DNA of 64,000 nt. Origin: Adiantum capillus-veneris. Taxonomy: Eukaryota; Streptophyta; Polypodiopsida; Polypodiales; Pteridaceae. Below are positions 23,734-34,199 of the stretch, one piece after another; position 1 is the stretch's first letter; every line of letters starts with the position of its first letter. Location: positions 127,741,018-127,805,017 of the forward strand of contig CM043968.1 in NCBI GenBank assembly GCA_014529385.2, in the 5' to 3' direction. Position numbers and translations under genes: made by a program. The notes under the pieces were generated by a model, which did not search any database, was not told the DNA's origin, and saw only the letters and a list, made by a program, of their open reading frames with translations.

Positions 23734-24659
23734 TGTTGAGTTTGACTATTACAAGATTGACCGAACGAGCACCCATCTGGCTAGACACAAAGCCAGACAC
23801 CACATTTGTACTCTTATTATTTTGTTGAGCTAGTGTAGTGATACTTTGTGTAAATCCTGATTCCAGACTAGCAGGTCAATTCCTTGAGTTGTAAACATGC
23901 CATGTTGTAACGGTCCGTGTGAGCCGGCCACTAGCCATTTAGAAAGCCCTAGGTATAAATGTCAATAACCTTCATGTGAAAGGAGGCTTATTTTTGGAGA
24001 AGAAGGAGCTCTACAAAACGTACGCTCAAGCTACGAAGTTGCTCCAGCTTGTAATCAACTTTTCTAATGATTAGGTAATCTATTTTCAATTCCAAAACTT
24101 GCATTGTGTTCCTCTCTCTTTGCTCTTTCATTCAAGTGTAAGCATTGTCAGTTTTGATGTGGTTCACGACTACATGTTTGTGAGCCTTAATTGCATATTT
24201 GAGTGCTTAAATCATTATTTTATGATGTTTTGACCATAGGAGAGTATATTTAGACCATAGGGCGATATTTCTGGATAGTTCTGTTATAGTTTTTAGAACC
24301 TTTTTCATGATGGATCGTGATTTTGATACCTTGTCAAATTGAGACCAGACTTGCTAGGATACTGCCCCTAGGTGTCCTAAACCTTCCCCTAAAGTTCCTT
24401 TGCATTTTGAGTCCGTTCAAGTGCCAAAATGGTGTGATGACCTTAGATCAGTGAGAAAGGACATAGGCAAATTTTCTTGATCATTGAGTGATTGATTTGC
24501 TTGCTGAGTTGTTATGTTATCTTGTTAGGTTCAGTTCTTGAGATTGAAAACCTCAAAGAGTCTCCATGCCCCATTTGAGTCACTTCCTTGAGTATTGACA
24601 TTATGTTAGTGCCAGATAGCTATGCTATAGACGTCCGTCGCGGCGGTGACCCACTAACA
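23734..24659 (+). repeat. 5' LTR of Tat/Athila-type gypsy element E1
   Basis: The 3' end is well fixed by a tRNA-Asp-type primer site two bases downstream of the terminal CA. The 5' end, TGTTGAGTTTGAC at 23734, is inferred by analogy with E2 and G and gives about 926 bp, the same length as my reading of the E2 LTR. A TATA-like TATAAAT lies at 23954-23960. The LTR also holds ATGGATCGTGAT at about 24310-24321, a partial copy of the palindrome found repeatedly in this element's leader. Confidence 0.65.
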
Positions 24660-24660
24660 T

Positions 24661-24680
24661 TGGCACCGTTGTTGGGGATA
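24661..24680 (+). promoter_or_regulatory. Primer-binding site, tRNA-Asp type (E1)
   Basis: TGGCACCGTTGTTGGGGATA matches the complement of the 3' end of plant tRNA-Asp (TGGCGCCGTTGCCGGGGAT) with about three differences. This primer is characteristic of the Athila/Tat (OTA) group of plant gypsy elements. It therefore separates E1 and E2 from the initiator-Met-primed chromoviruses A and B in this window. Confidence 0.85.
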
Positions 24681-25196
24681 TGATCCTTAGATGGTGAGTG
24701 ACCTAGTGCATATTTAGAACATTCTTTTTGAAGATTTTCCTTCCATTCCATTTACACTTTAGCAGTAAAGCAGCAAGACACAGGGTTTAATGTTTGGTAG
24801 AGCCTAGAAGTCGAGGACTTGCTAGGTTTATTCTCAAAAGATAAAGAGGGTTGTGAGTGAAATAGCTAAAATCATTTCATTCTTCGATTTTCTCTATGCT
24901 TCAGAGTGTTGTTTTGTTTTTTGTTTTGACTTTATTTTGTATCGTTTTATTTGTTTTTATTTCATTTTGTACTTAGGAGTACGGTAAGTAGAAACTACCA
25001 CCATCAAATTTGGGCCAAAAGATGAGGGAAAAAAGACTGAAAACCATATTTTGGCCGAAACAAACATAACTTTGAAATTCTAAAAATGTGATGGTAGACA
25101 CCTCAAAAGTGATCCAAATTCAAAAATTTGTGGATCAAGGACATCAACATACTCTTTAGAATCAATTTGGAAAGTTTGGCCAGATTTTGTAGAGGA

Positions 25197-26735
25197 ACGT
25201 GGATCACTAACCATGTACCCCAAAGATCATTTGATAGAAAACTTATCAGTGACAGTGACCATCAGTGGGATATTTCTCTGATCAAGTTTGCTTGAAAGAA
25301 AAACTCAAAAATCACATCAAAATTGACTGTTAGGGAAAAAATAGCAAAACAGGCATTGTGGACACAATATTTGGGGTTTTTCAACTTTTTGGGATCCAAA
25401 TTCAAAAAGGGGTGAGATTTGGCTTCAAAAGGGAATAGAGAACCAACAGAACAAAATTCATGAAAAAATGTTGTCAAACATGGATCACAATCCATGTACG
25501 TTTTGACATTTGTGGTTGATATTTGACAAGTACATCCGTGATAACTAGTGCGATAACTAGTGGAACAAGTTTGCCAAAATGGACCATAGCAAAAAATTAC
25601 AAAAAGTTGATCAAAACACCAAAATTTTTCTAGATAGCCAAAATCGCAAATCAAACACAAAATTTTTCTTTTGGTTGGGCAAAAGTGATTCAAATTCAAA
25701 AATATTTGTGGAGCAAGCTACAAACATCACAAGCTATTAGCACACCAAAGATCAAGTCCAAAAGTGGTGGAACATGGATCACGATCCATGACCCCTTAAG
25801 GAATTTTTGGACAGAATATTTTTTGGACTATAGCAGAGACCATTGTGAACAAAAGTCCCCAAAGACGCATTGTCAAAAAAATTCAAAAAATTGGTCAACA
25901 GGGCAAAAAACAGTTTAAGGTGAAAACCCTAAAACAGACCTAGGGATTGACTTTTGCTTGACCTAACATGTTCAAATCAAACAAAAACCATATAGCAAGG
26001 ATCAATGTACCAAGGGCAAGCTGTGAGTCAAGTTTCATCACCATCTGACACAGAGGTATATTGGTCACCATCCATGTTTCCTTGTCACAGACTGATATCA
26101 AACTTGTACCATAGCTAGAGGACATGAGAGGGGGTCTAATGATATTTTCAAAATAGAATTTGGATATCAAAAACCAAACCAAAAGCCCAAAACTACCAAG
26201 TACTTTGAGAAAGTGCTAGAATTGACCTAATTTCAATCCAGAGGTCCATTTTCAAAAAAATTGATACCATAGGACCTACCAATCATGTTGAATCTGATGG
26301 TACCATGAGAAGTCAATTTGGGCTCCAAACATGGATCGCGATCCATGTATCGATAGTAGCAGCTTAACCTAAAACTTTTTAGATCAGTAGTGTACACACA
26401 AGGAAACATATCCCCAAGTCCAATTAAAAAAAAAACACCAACAAATTTTGGTCAAAAGGGACAGACCAAAAACCATCGTGCATACCTAGTGTTGGCTATT
26501 TGACCTGTCAAAACAAGTTTAAATCCCAAAATATTTGAGATTTAGCTTGTGGACATAGTCAAGAACAAACTCCTAAGAGATCAAGTCCAGATGTGGTTAA
26601 ACATGGATCGTGATCCATGTACCTCAACCTCAAAATTTGATGAAAATTGGTACAGAGCTTGCATATGACCTTGTCTACATATTGTCAAAATTGGGAGAAA
26701 ATTTTTGATAGGGGAACATGGATCGTGATCCATGT
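25197..26735. repeat. Array of palindrome-bearing units in the E1 leader
   Basis: Between the primer site and the gag remnant, a palindrome of form ACATGGATCRYGATCCATGT recurs at 25478, 25772, 26329, 26601 and 26716, with degraded versions at 25197 and about 26059. The copy at 26329-26348 is a perfect 20-bp palindrome. Spacing is 269-294 bp except for the last step of 115 bp. The sequence between copies is loosely repeated (for example TTTGGCCAGATTTTGTA near 25175) and shares phrases with the E2 array. The function is unknown. Tandem repeats in untranslated regions are known for Tat/Ogre-type elements, but I know of no such palindrome array. Confidence 0.85.
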
Positions 26736-27224
26736 ACCTCAGCATAGTGGGGGTGTCTAACTTAGTGATCTTGTAGACATACTTGAGAACATCCCAAATC
26801 TCAAGTTTGAGCTAAAAATACCTTGTGGAGACCAAGATACAAATCAAAGTTCCTGTGTTCTAGTCTTGAAACTGTTTTGAGTGTTGTTTCAAGTGCAGTT
26901 TACCAAAATTGGTGTGACTTTTGATAGAAAACTCCAAATGGAGTCAAGTAAAGCCAAGAAGAAAGCTTGCGGGCAATAGGACAAACTGAATTTTGTTTTT
27001 AAAGATTGCGGTCAATAGGACAAATAGAAAGTTTTGGTTTTAAAGATGAATTTTTTTAGGTTTAGGGTTTCCAAACTTTTAAGGTACACAGAACTCGTTT
27101 TCAAAGACCAAAAGAGTCACAAAGACCTAACTTTTGAGAGAACTAATCAAGGAAAAAAAGGGATAACTTACACTAAGCCAGAGAGAACTTCTTAGGGATT
27201 GTCTTGAGAGTGTTGAGTGAGCCT

Positions 27225-27845
27225 TGACCATGACAAATCATCCACCACCAGGGTTTTGTGTGGCACTCATAGACATGAAAATTCAAGAAACCTTGTGATG
27301 CCTTTGAGAGTGAAATACCTAGAGGGAAGTCATCAAAACCAACAAAGTCAAGAGAGTTCTAACAGGTTATGCTCATGAGGGCTTGTATAGGTTCACAAAT
27401 GGAGTTGACCACCCATAAGAACCTCTATGCATTCACGTATATAGATGCCCACGGAGTGCAAGTTTTGATGGTAGATAAGTATGGAAGAAGTAAAAACTTG
27501 TTGATCCAATTGACCTAGAGAGATATACATACAAGGGTACTCCAATATCTACTTACTTTCAGCCAAAAACGATACCAGATTACATACCAGAGAAGATTCC
27601 ACCTGGGATTTTTTCCACGATGAGACAAGAGCGAGAGACGTCTTTCTACGAGACCACAAATTGGTTAGATTGGTGACTGAACCACAATGATTAAGACCAT
27701 ATGAAGTGACCCAATGTATCAAGACAAAGTACAATGGGTCGGAGGATCCATTCACTCATTTCTCATTCTTTAAACAAGTTTTGAGAGCTGAACAAATTAT
27801 AGATTTTCATACATGGTATGGAGGATTTGGGTTTGTTCCTTTTTC
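27225..27845 (+). pseudogene. Gag-like remnant of element E1
   Basis: Broken plus-strand frames follow the leader array where gag should lie. Phrases such as MTNHPPPGFCVALIDMKI (near 27230), TYFQPKTIPDYIPEKIPPGI (near 27560) and FHTWYGGFGFV (near 27810) look protein-like, but no family motif or zinc knuckle is present. A Y-A-x-x-G-x-x-V-L-x-x-x-x-G-R pattern loosely matches the E2 ORF at 33283. At least five stops or frame changes occur. It is cut at about 27850, where the Penelope-like element begins. Confidence 0.4.
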
Positions 27846-27939
27846 TGTCCCACCCCCCCTACAAAGGTAGAAAGCATTGTAAATTTTGGCTACCCCTCAC
27901 TAACCCCCACCTCTTTAAGATTTTGATTCTTAGCAAAAT

Positions 27940-29640
27940 TACCACGTTTTCCCTTGAGCACAAGGTTACTAACCTCTCCTTCCATAACCTTTCCAATTGT
28001 TCCCTCTCTCCCTCCAAACAAAGGTTTGTAGCCAATTATATTCCTCCCTCTCCCCCATCCCCCTCTCCTCTATTCTTTAAGCTTATTCTAATTTAGAAAG
28101 GGGTTTGCAACTTAAAATGTTTTTTAATAAAAGAACCCTCTCTTCCTCTCTCTCCTTTTTCTATCCCGAATCCTCTTTGGAATCCTCCCTCTCCCTCCAC
28201 AAATCCTAACCAAACCTTTATTCTAATCTCTTCTCTCCTAAACCCTCTTCTATCCTCTCTTCCTCCTTTTCACTCTAAACCTCTCTTAATGAATTCCATC
28301 TCATCCTTAAGAAATTATCGTAGCATCATTATCAAACCGGTAGATAAAAATCTAGGACCAGTTATCCTTTCTAAGTCTAGGTACTATAATGAAGCTTTTT
28401 GACACCTTATGGACCCCCTCACCTACTCCAAAATCTCCACAACTCCTTTACCTTTTGTGCAAACCCTCCTTTCTTCCTACAACAAAAGAGTCTATATCCT
28501 CTCCCCCTCACTTTAAAACCCCAAGCCTTTCCCTTTCTTCCTTTTACCTAAGATCCACAAACCCATCCTCGTAGGCCATCCCATCTGCTCTTACAAAGGT
28601 TACATCTTGGAGAATGCCTCTAAGTGGCTCCATGCACAACTGTACCCCATTCTTTTGTCCAAAACACAACACCTTAAAGACCCTCACTCTCTTGTTTTAG
28701 ACTTAGCTTCTAATACTTTTCCTCCCAATATTATCCTCTTTACCTTTGATGTTGAATCTCTCTACCCTAGTATCCCCATCCGCGAAGGCCTCTTTTCCCT
28801 TAAAAGTTCCATCCAGGGTTTCTTCCCTTCCCCTAAGGTCAACTTCATCTTGTCCTTAGTCTCTCTTATCCTCAACCACCATTACCTCTCTTTCAATGGA
28901 GAATTTTGGCACCAAATTAAGGGCACCGCTATGGGGTCAAACTTTGTGGTTGTGTATGCTTGCCTTTTCCTTTGCATTTTAGAAGAAGGCATGAATCTCC
29001 TATCTTCCCCTTCCCTTCTCTACTTCAAGAGATTTGTAGATGATGCCTTTGGAATTTGGGACGGTCCTCGCTCAAGCTTAAGCAAACACTTCCAAAAGTA
29101 TGGACACCCTCTCCAAGAACATATCAAAATTTCCCTTTCAATATTCTCGCAAGAATATTTTATTCTGGACGTCCATTTTTTCAAGGGACCCTCTTTTTCT
29201 GCTTATGGAATCCTTGATACAAATTGTCACCAAAAAAACCTAAACTTCTACAACTATATCCCTTGGCAATCTTGGCATCCTACTCACCAAAAGATTGCTT
29301 TTATTCTCTCAGAGCTCAGGAGGTACATTATTAGGGAAATCTCTCTTTCAGGCTTTATCTCTATTCGTAACCTCTTCTATACTAAGCTTAGAGCAAAAGG
29401 TTATCTCCCCCCCCCCTGTTGAAATCTTGCTTTCTCTACGTTTCCTACGATCTAAGGCCCTCTCTCCTTCAAAAATTGTCCAATACCAAACCTTCTCCTA
29501 CCATTATCAAGATTCATTTCTCACCTCTAATCCACCATCTCAACTTATCTTCTTCCATAAACCAACCCCTCACTAATCTGCTTAAATCCAACAAGGACCT
29601 CGCGCATTTACCTCACCTTTGATATGTTGGATGAATGTGT
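27940..29640 (+). mobile_element. Penelope-like retroelement (PLE), probably endonuclease-lacking
   Basis: The whole segment reads as a Penelope-like reverse transcriptase on the plus strand. An N-terminal motif (VTNLSFHNLSNCSLSPSK, near 27965) precedes the core at 28289-29422 and a C-terminal tail to about 29620. The tail (FLYVSYDLRPSLLQKLSN and IKIHFSPL) resembles that of endonuclease-lacking PLEs. No GIY-YIG domain follows before the E2 LTR at 29672. PLEs copy themselves by target-primed reverse transcription, and endonuclease-lacking forms in other organisms are often near telomeres. It lies between truncated E1 and E2, so its own terminal repeats are not visible. Confidence 0.85.
28289..29422 (+). 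pseudogene. Penelope-like reverse transcriptase, two stops and one frameshift
   Basis: One frame spans about 378 codons, broken only by TGA at 28400 and TAA at 28514. It starts with SIIIKPVDKNLGPVIL, the PLE I-K-P-x-D-K-x-x-x-x-V motif, followed by FFLPKIHKPILVGHPI. Motif A is FTFDVESLYPSIP with its catalytic Asp, motif B is IKGTAMGSNFVVVYACLFL and motif C is YFKRFVDDAFGIWDG with the Asp pair. Y-I-P-W-Q-S-W-H-P and a final R-A-K-G-Y follow, as in other PLEs. A C-homopolymer at about 29407-29417 then shifts the frame. The catalytic residues are intact, so decay is mild compared with neighbouring elements. Confidence 0.88.
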
Positions 29641-29671
29641 CCAATCTTGGAACCCTTCTCTCTAAACCCTC

Positions 29672-30597
29672 TGTTAACTGAGTCAACTTTAGTTAACAGG
29701 ATTTCCAAAGACTAAAGACGTACGGATGCACATTGAAGATGAATATGAAGAAGCAGTGAAGATTGGAGCTACACACTTTTCACATTTTTCCAAAATGTGT
29801 AAAGCATAGGTCAGTTAGTGTACCTAGATTGCAGATACAATAAGTGTGGAGTCTCAAAGGTCTTGGGCACTTGACATTACACATTTTAGACCTTGGCTAA
29901 AGTATAAAGCCAACTTTGTAAAGTTTTTATCAAGTTTTTGATAATGAAATACACAGCGTGAGCTAATGGTGCTCACTTCTCTCCTTCTCCTCTTCCTACT
30001 CCCTCCCCGTTTGTCACGTTGCAGTCGTGTTTGCTGCATTGCAACCGCAGGTAAGAGCTCTATGCATTGACATAAACACATCACAGTATTTTGTAGCTTT
30101 TGGCATCACCGACCCGCGGCCTAATTTTATCATAACTAGGAATTTACACTTCAAAATAAAAAACTAAGCATAGGCGGGGTACTGGGACATCATTGCTAAT
30201 CATTTCGGTGCATTCTAGATCGAAAACGACTAGGTCAAAAATCCACTGCTGTTAATAATCGTGATTTTGGCACTTGACCTAAAGTGGAGTTTGAGACCAT
30301 AAGCATGTGTGCATAGGTCTTATAAACATGTCCTAGAAGTTTTGTTACGTTTGGATGTCATTTGATGCTGCAACGAATGTGATTTGTTTGACGATGAGCG
30401 ATTGGCTTTTAGTGATTTCTATCACTTGAGTGTAGCATGAGTTAGATGCAAGTTGTTAGTTGTTTTCCAAGAGATCGCCCTCTTGTAGCCTCTATGCACT
30501 AGTCAAGTCAGCTTCATCCCATGGATTGATAATTTAATCGTGGTTCTCGCTAATACTGCAATAAGATAGGATAGTGAGGTCAGACACACGTCCCACA
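29672..30597 (+). repeat. 5' LTR of Tat/Athila-type gypsy element E2
   Basis: The LTR begins TGTTAACTGAGTCAAC, which forms an imperfect hairpin with TTAGTTAACAGG just after it, and ends TCCCACA just before the primer site. Length by this reading is about 926 bp. A TATA-like TATAAAG is at 29903-29909. GTTAATAATCGTGATTTTGG at 30251-30270 shares 11-13 bases with the palindrome of the E2 leader array. No 3' LTR of E2 was found. Confidence 0.75.
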
Positions 30598-30599
30598 TT

Positions 30600-30619
30600 T
30601 GGCGCCATTGATGGGGATC
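30600..30619 (+). promoter_or_regulatory. Primer-binding site, tRNA-Asp type (E2)
   Basis: TGGCGCCATTGATGGGGATC, continuing GAA, matches the complement of plant tRNA-Asp with three differences over 20 bases. It lies two bases after the LTR end. Like E1, this places E2 in the Athila/Tat group. Confidence 0.9.
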
Positions 30620-31151
30620 GAAGAGACCTAAACTAGGAAAAAATACGAGCGTCTTGTAAAGTTATCCTTTAACTTCCTGTAAGATCGCTTGGAGTTCAAA
30701 ACTTTCTTTTAGAAACCGTATAGCCTAAGATTGTCGTCTTTTGCTGTGTAGAGGTAATCGTACTTGTTGAGTGCCTTTAGGATAGTAGGATTGTAGAAAT
30801 AGATCAGCATTTTGAAAATGATTGATAGACGAGACAAGTCTTAAGATCAATGCTCAAAAAACCATAAAAGATAAGAAAACAAGTGTTTGTGGACACTTTA
30901 CACAACCCCATTGCATGAGAATCTAGGAGTAGGGTAAGTAGGATTCGAGGTGGATTTCAAAACATTGCTTTCTGAAAGAATCATTGTGAGTTGTTATTGG
31001 AAGTTGCAGAATTTTAGGTCTACGACTAAAAATAGCACAAAAAGACTCCAAACCACTCAATCCGACTAGAGAGTAAGCTTAAAAGTTGTCTGAACCAGTG
31101 GGTAAGCTCAAGGACACTTTGAGGTAAAAATTTTAAGAGTTGGCCAAAACT

Positions 31152-32924
31152 CAGATTATTTACTTTTTCTTGACATTTTACGTCAAATTAAGTTTTGACT
31201 TGATTCATAGGCTTAAAATAGCTCATAAAAAGACTGTCCATTGAAAAATTGCAAAAATTGGTTCATTTCAAGCCTGAAGTTAACTTTCAACTCAGATTTG
31301 ACCAAGGTTCATACCATTAACTCATTGCATGTGTACCAACAACTTTTGTAAAGGCAGATAGGATTTGGATCACCATACTGACAAAAAAATGCGTAAAAAC
31401 TAAAGTTTGTACTAACTTTCTGAAACTTGAGTGTAAATTGGAGAAAATATTGTTCAAACTCAATGAAACTTGATTCATAGGCTTATATCGATGTGATAAA
31501 CATGTGTATATGCTCAGTTAATCAAAAAGATGAAAAAATTTATCAGTTGTAAATAATCGCGATTATTTACATTTGTCCGATTTTTCAACTTTTTTTACCA
31601 GCTTTACATGTTATAATAAGCCCACAAACCAAATTTGGTAAGATTTGGATCATTGGATTGGAAATTTTGGCCAAATTTGCAAAGTATGTCTGCGGACACA
31701 AAAATGATGATGATGAACCTTGGCTAGGGAGCTTGTGTTAAGATACTTAACAGATCTGTGTCAAGATTGGGACAAAAACTTGCAAAAAAATTTGCTAGAG
31801 TAAATAAGCCCGATTATTTATATCTGCTTCAAAAATTGATAATCTTGCACATTTGAGTATACCACCAGGTCAAGCACATCAAGTAGGTCACATAAATCAA
31901 TTTTGGTGAAGTTTGGATCATAAAACAGACCAAAAACTTGACAAAAAATGAAATCTATACTAATTGTCGAGAAATTGTGTCTGACTTATGAATCTTGTTC
32001 AAATTAAGTTTTTTAACTTGACTCGGAGGCTCAAAATAGAAAGTAAATAATCGTGATTATTTAATTTTGGCTCAAAACTGATCAAAGTTGATACTAGAGA
32101 CTCTATGCATGATTACAAACATCTTTTGTAAAGGCTCATAGAGTTTGGATCACAAAACAGGCCAAAAACTTGATAAAAATTGAAATCTGTACTGATTGTC
32201 GAGAGATTGAATTTGACTTGATAAATCTTGTCCACATTTAGTAAAACTTGATTCAGAGGCTTAGATTGAAGTGTTAAACAGTATATATGCTTAGATTACC
32301 AAAATGATGGGAAAAAAAATCGGGAGTAAATAATCGTGATTATTTACTTTTGTCATATTTTTTAACTTTTCTGACCAACTAAGCATACCACCAGTTTTAT
32401 CATGTTATATTGAGCTCACAAATTAAATTTGGTAAGATTTGGAACATTAAAGTGAAAATTGTGGCCAGATTTGTAAAGTCAGTTTGCGGATAGAAAAGTG
32501 TTGACCATTTGAACAACGATTATCCAAACTTGGTGAGACTTGGATAGGGAGCTTAACTTGAGGTGCTTAACAGATCTGTGTCAAAGTTGGGACAAAAAAT
32601 TGCAAAACTATATCTCGAGTAAATAATCGCGATTATTTTCATCTGCTTCAAAAATTGACAAATTTGTAAACTTTGAGTATACCACAAGGTCAAGCATATC
32701 AAGTAGACCCACAAATCAATTTTGGTGAAATTTGGATCACAAAAGTGAGACTTAAGCCAGATTCTTGAAATCAGAGTCTGCAGACACAAAACAGTTGATA
32801 AACTTGAACAGATTTTGTCCAAACTTGTTGAAACTTGTCCAGAGACCACAACAAGGTGATTACTTGGAAAAACAAGCCTGAAAAGTGAAAAATTTGAGAA
32901 AAGTAAATAATTGCGATTATTTAT
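31152..32924. repeat. Array of palindrome-bearing units in the E2 leader
   Basis: A palindrome of form GTAAATAATCGYGATTATTTAC recurs at 31549, 31800, 32043, 32326, 32619 and 32903, with a half site at about 31152. The copy at 31549-31570 is a perfect 22-bp palindrome; the others have one to three changes, mostly at the ends or centre. Spacing is 243-293 bp. Units share framework phrases such as TTTGGTAAGATTTGGA, GTGGCCAGATTTGTAAAG and GATTTTGTCCAAACTTG. The palindrome differs from that of E1 except for a common ATCRYGAT core, although the framework between palindromes is related. Confidence 0.88.
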
Positions 32925-33282
32925 TTTTGAGTCCCAAAGACAAGATTTTTTATTTTTGAGCTTGTACAGTGTGAGAAGAACATAATACAAGGCCATTGGT
33001 CAATTTTGGGCTCCATCGGGCCCAAATTGGTACCTGTTCACTCAGTTTCCAGATTGCAGGTCAGGTTATTCAAGGCCTAGATTTTCATCATTTCAAAGGT
33101 TGCAATCAATTATGACACTTTCGAGCGAGAGTTAATCAACTCTTGTGAGTCTAAGAGAAACTACCAAAAGTACTTTGGCAAAAGCAGTCTTATGAAACCC
33201 GAACAGGATTTTTCTTATTATTATTTTTTTGTTAATCAATACCAAAATCTGCTAGGAGGCAGTTTTTACAAAACCAGTCGAC

Positions 33283-33615
33283 ATGGACTCATCTCAAGCT
33301 GAGAGTTCAAGTACAGAAGATCAAGCCAATAGTAGTGGTAACACAGGTACAAGTGTAACAAAGCAGATTTTACATCTTTATGCCTACAATGGAGATAAAG
33401 TCTTATATGCAAATTCAGAAGGCCATAGATATCTAATGAGCAGCAAAAGCAGCACAGGACCCAAGATCTTATTGATTAGAGTAAAGACAAATTTAGAGAA
33501 CTCCCAGATGTTCACAGACTTTAGTGGAGCCAAGTATTGCAAGCTCAAAGATGAAGTGCAGATAGAAGTTCACAAAGTCAACCCAAGTGTTTATCTAGAA
33601 ATCTGCACAAGCTAG
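33283..33615 (+). CDS. E2 ORF, gag-region protein of unknown function
   Basis: A 110-residue frame opens with MDSSQAESSSTEDQANSSGN, an acidic Ser-rich leader, and continues with HLYAYNGDKVLYANSEGHRY and a basic C-terminal half. It lies directly after the leader array where gag is expected. I recognise no domain. A loosely similar Y-A-x-x-x-G-x-x-V-L-x-V-D-x-x-G-R phrase occurs in the E1 remnant near 27450, which supports it as part of this retrotransposon family. It is probably the N-terminal part of a longer broken gag. Confidence 0.45.
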   Translation: MDSSQAESSSTEDQANSSGNTGTSVTKQILHLYAYNGDKVLYANSEGHRYLMSSKSSTGPKILLIRVKTNLENSQMFTDFSGAKYCKLKDEVQIEVHKVNPSVYLEICTS

Positions 33616-33789
33616 CAAAACATTCAGTTGGTGCATATGCAATCAAGGTCATTGTACATGGATTACAATGGTCGGATCTATAGTTGAGAGCCAGAATAGC
33701 AAGATTCAACACATCAACCAATAGAAGCTAGTCTAATTGAAGAACCAAGCCAAAGACGGTACAAAGGTCAAGATGGAGCTTGCTACAAC

Positions 33790-34164
33790 TTGATGCTCAG
33801 TGTTTTAAAAGAAGATGTCGACAGCTTGGTTAACATAGAAGCTGAAACTTCTCAACTAGAGCTTGATATAACAGAACCAGTTGAAATAGCACCAGTCATG
33901 GCATATTGCTCAGATTGTGAACGAAAAGGTGGACATTTTTCTCAAGATTGTCCAAGAAATCCAGATAATAGGGACATATCAATTGCCAACCAAGGTACAA
34001 AGAAAATTGGAAATGCAAATCTCAATGTAAGTGCATTTAACTCATCACTTTTAATGCAATTGGATGATTCTACATTACTGTTAGAAGCAAAAATAAAGGC
34101 ATGCAAGTTCAAAATCAGCATAAAGATGCACAGGCACCTGAAAAGGTTAAAATTGATTCTTTGA
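33790..34164 (+). pseudogene. E2 gag-like fragment with a zinc-knuckle variant
   Basis: The 124-residue frame has an acidic stretch followed by YCSDCERKGGHFSQDCPRNP. This is a CCHC zinc knuckle with one extra residue before the His (C-x2-C-x5-H-x4-C instead of x4). Nucleocapsid knuckles of this kind bind RNA in gypsy gag proteins. The frame ends in Lys/His-rich text and no protease follows. E2 seems to be cut off soon after, near 34190. Confidence 0.55.
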
Positions 34165-34199
34165 ACAACAAATTTCTGCATGAATTTGGTCAAAATGTC

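Noticed and set aside
28289-29422. Calling this reverse transcriptase a LINE or group II intron type
   Set aside because: The IKP-x-DK start, the GTAMG motif B and the YIPWQSWHP region fit Penelope-like elements; LINE hallmarks such as the endonuclease are missing.
25197-32924. CRISPR-like array because of regularly spaced palindromes
   Set aside because: Spacers are about 250-290 bp and themselves repeated, the DNA is plant nuclear, and no cas genes exist. The arrays sit in retrotransposon leaders.
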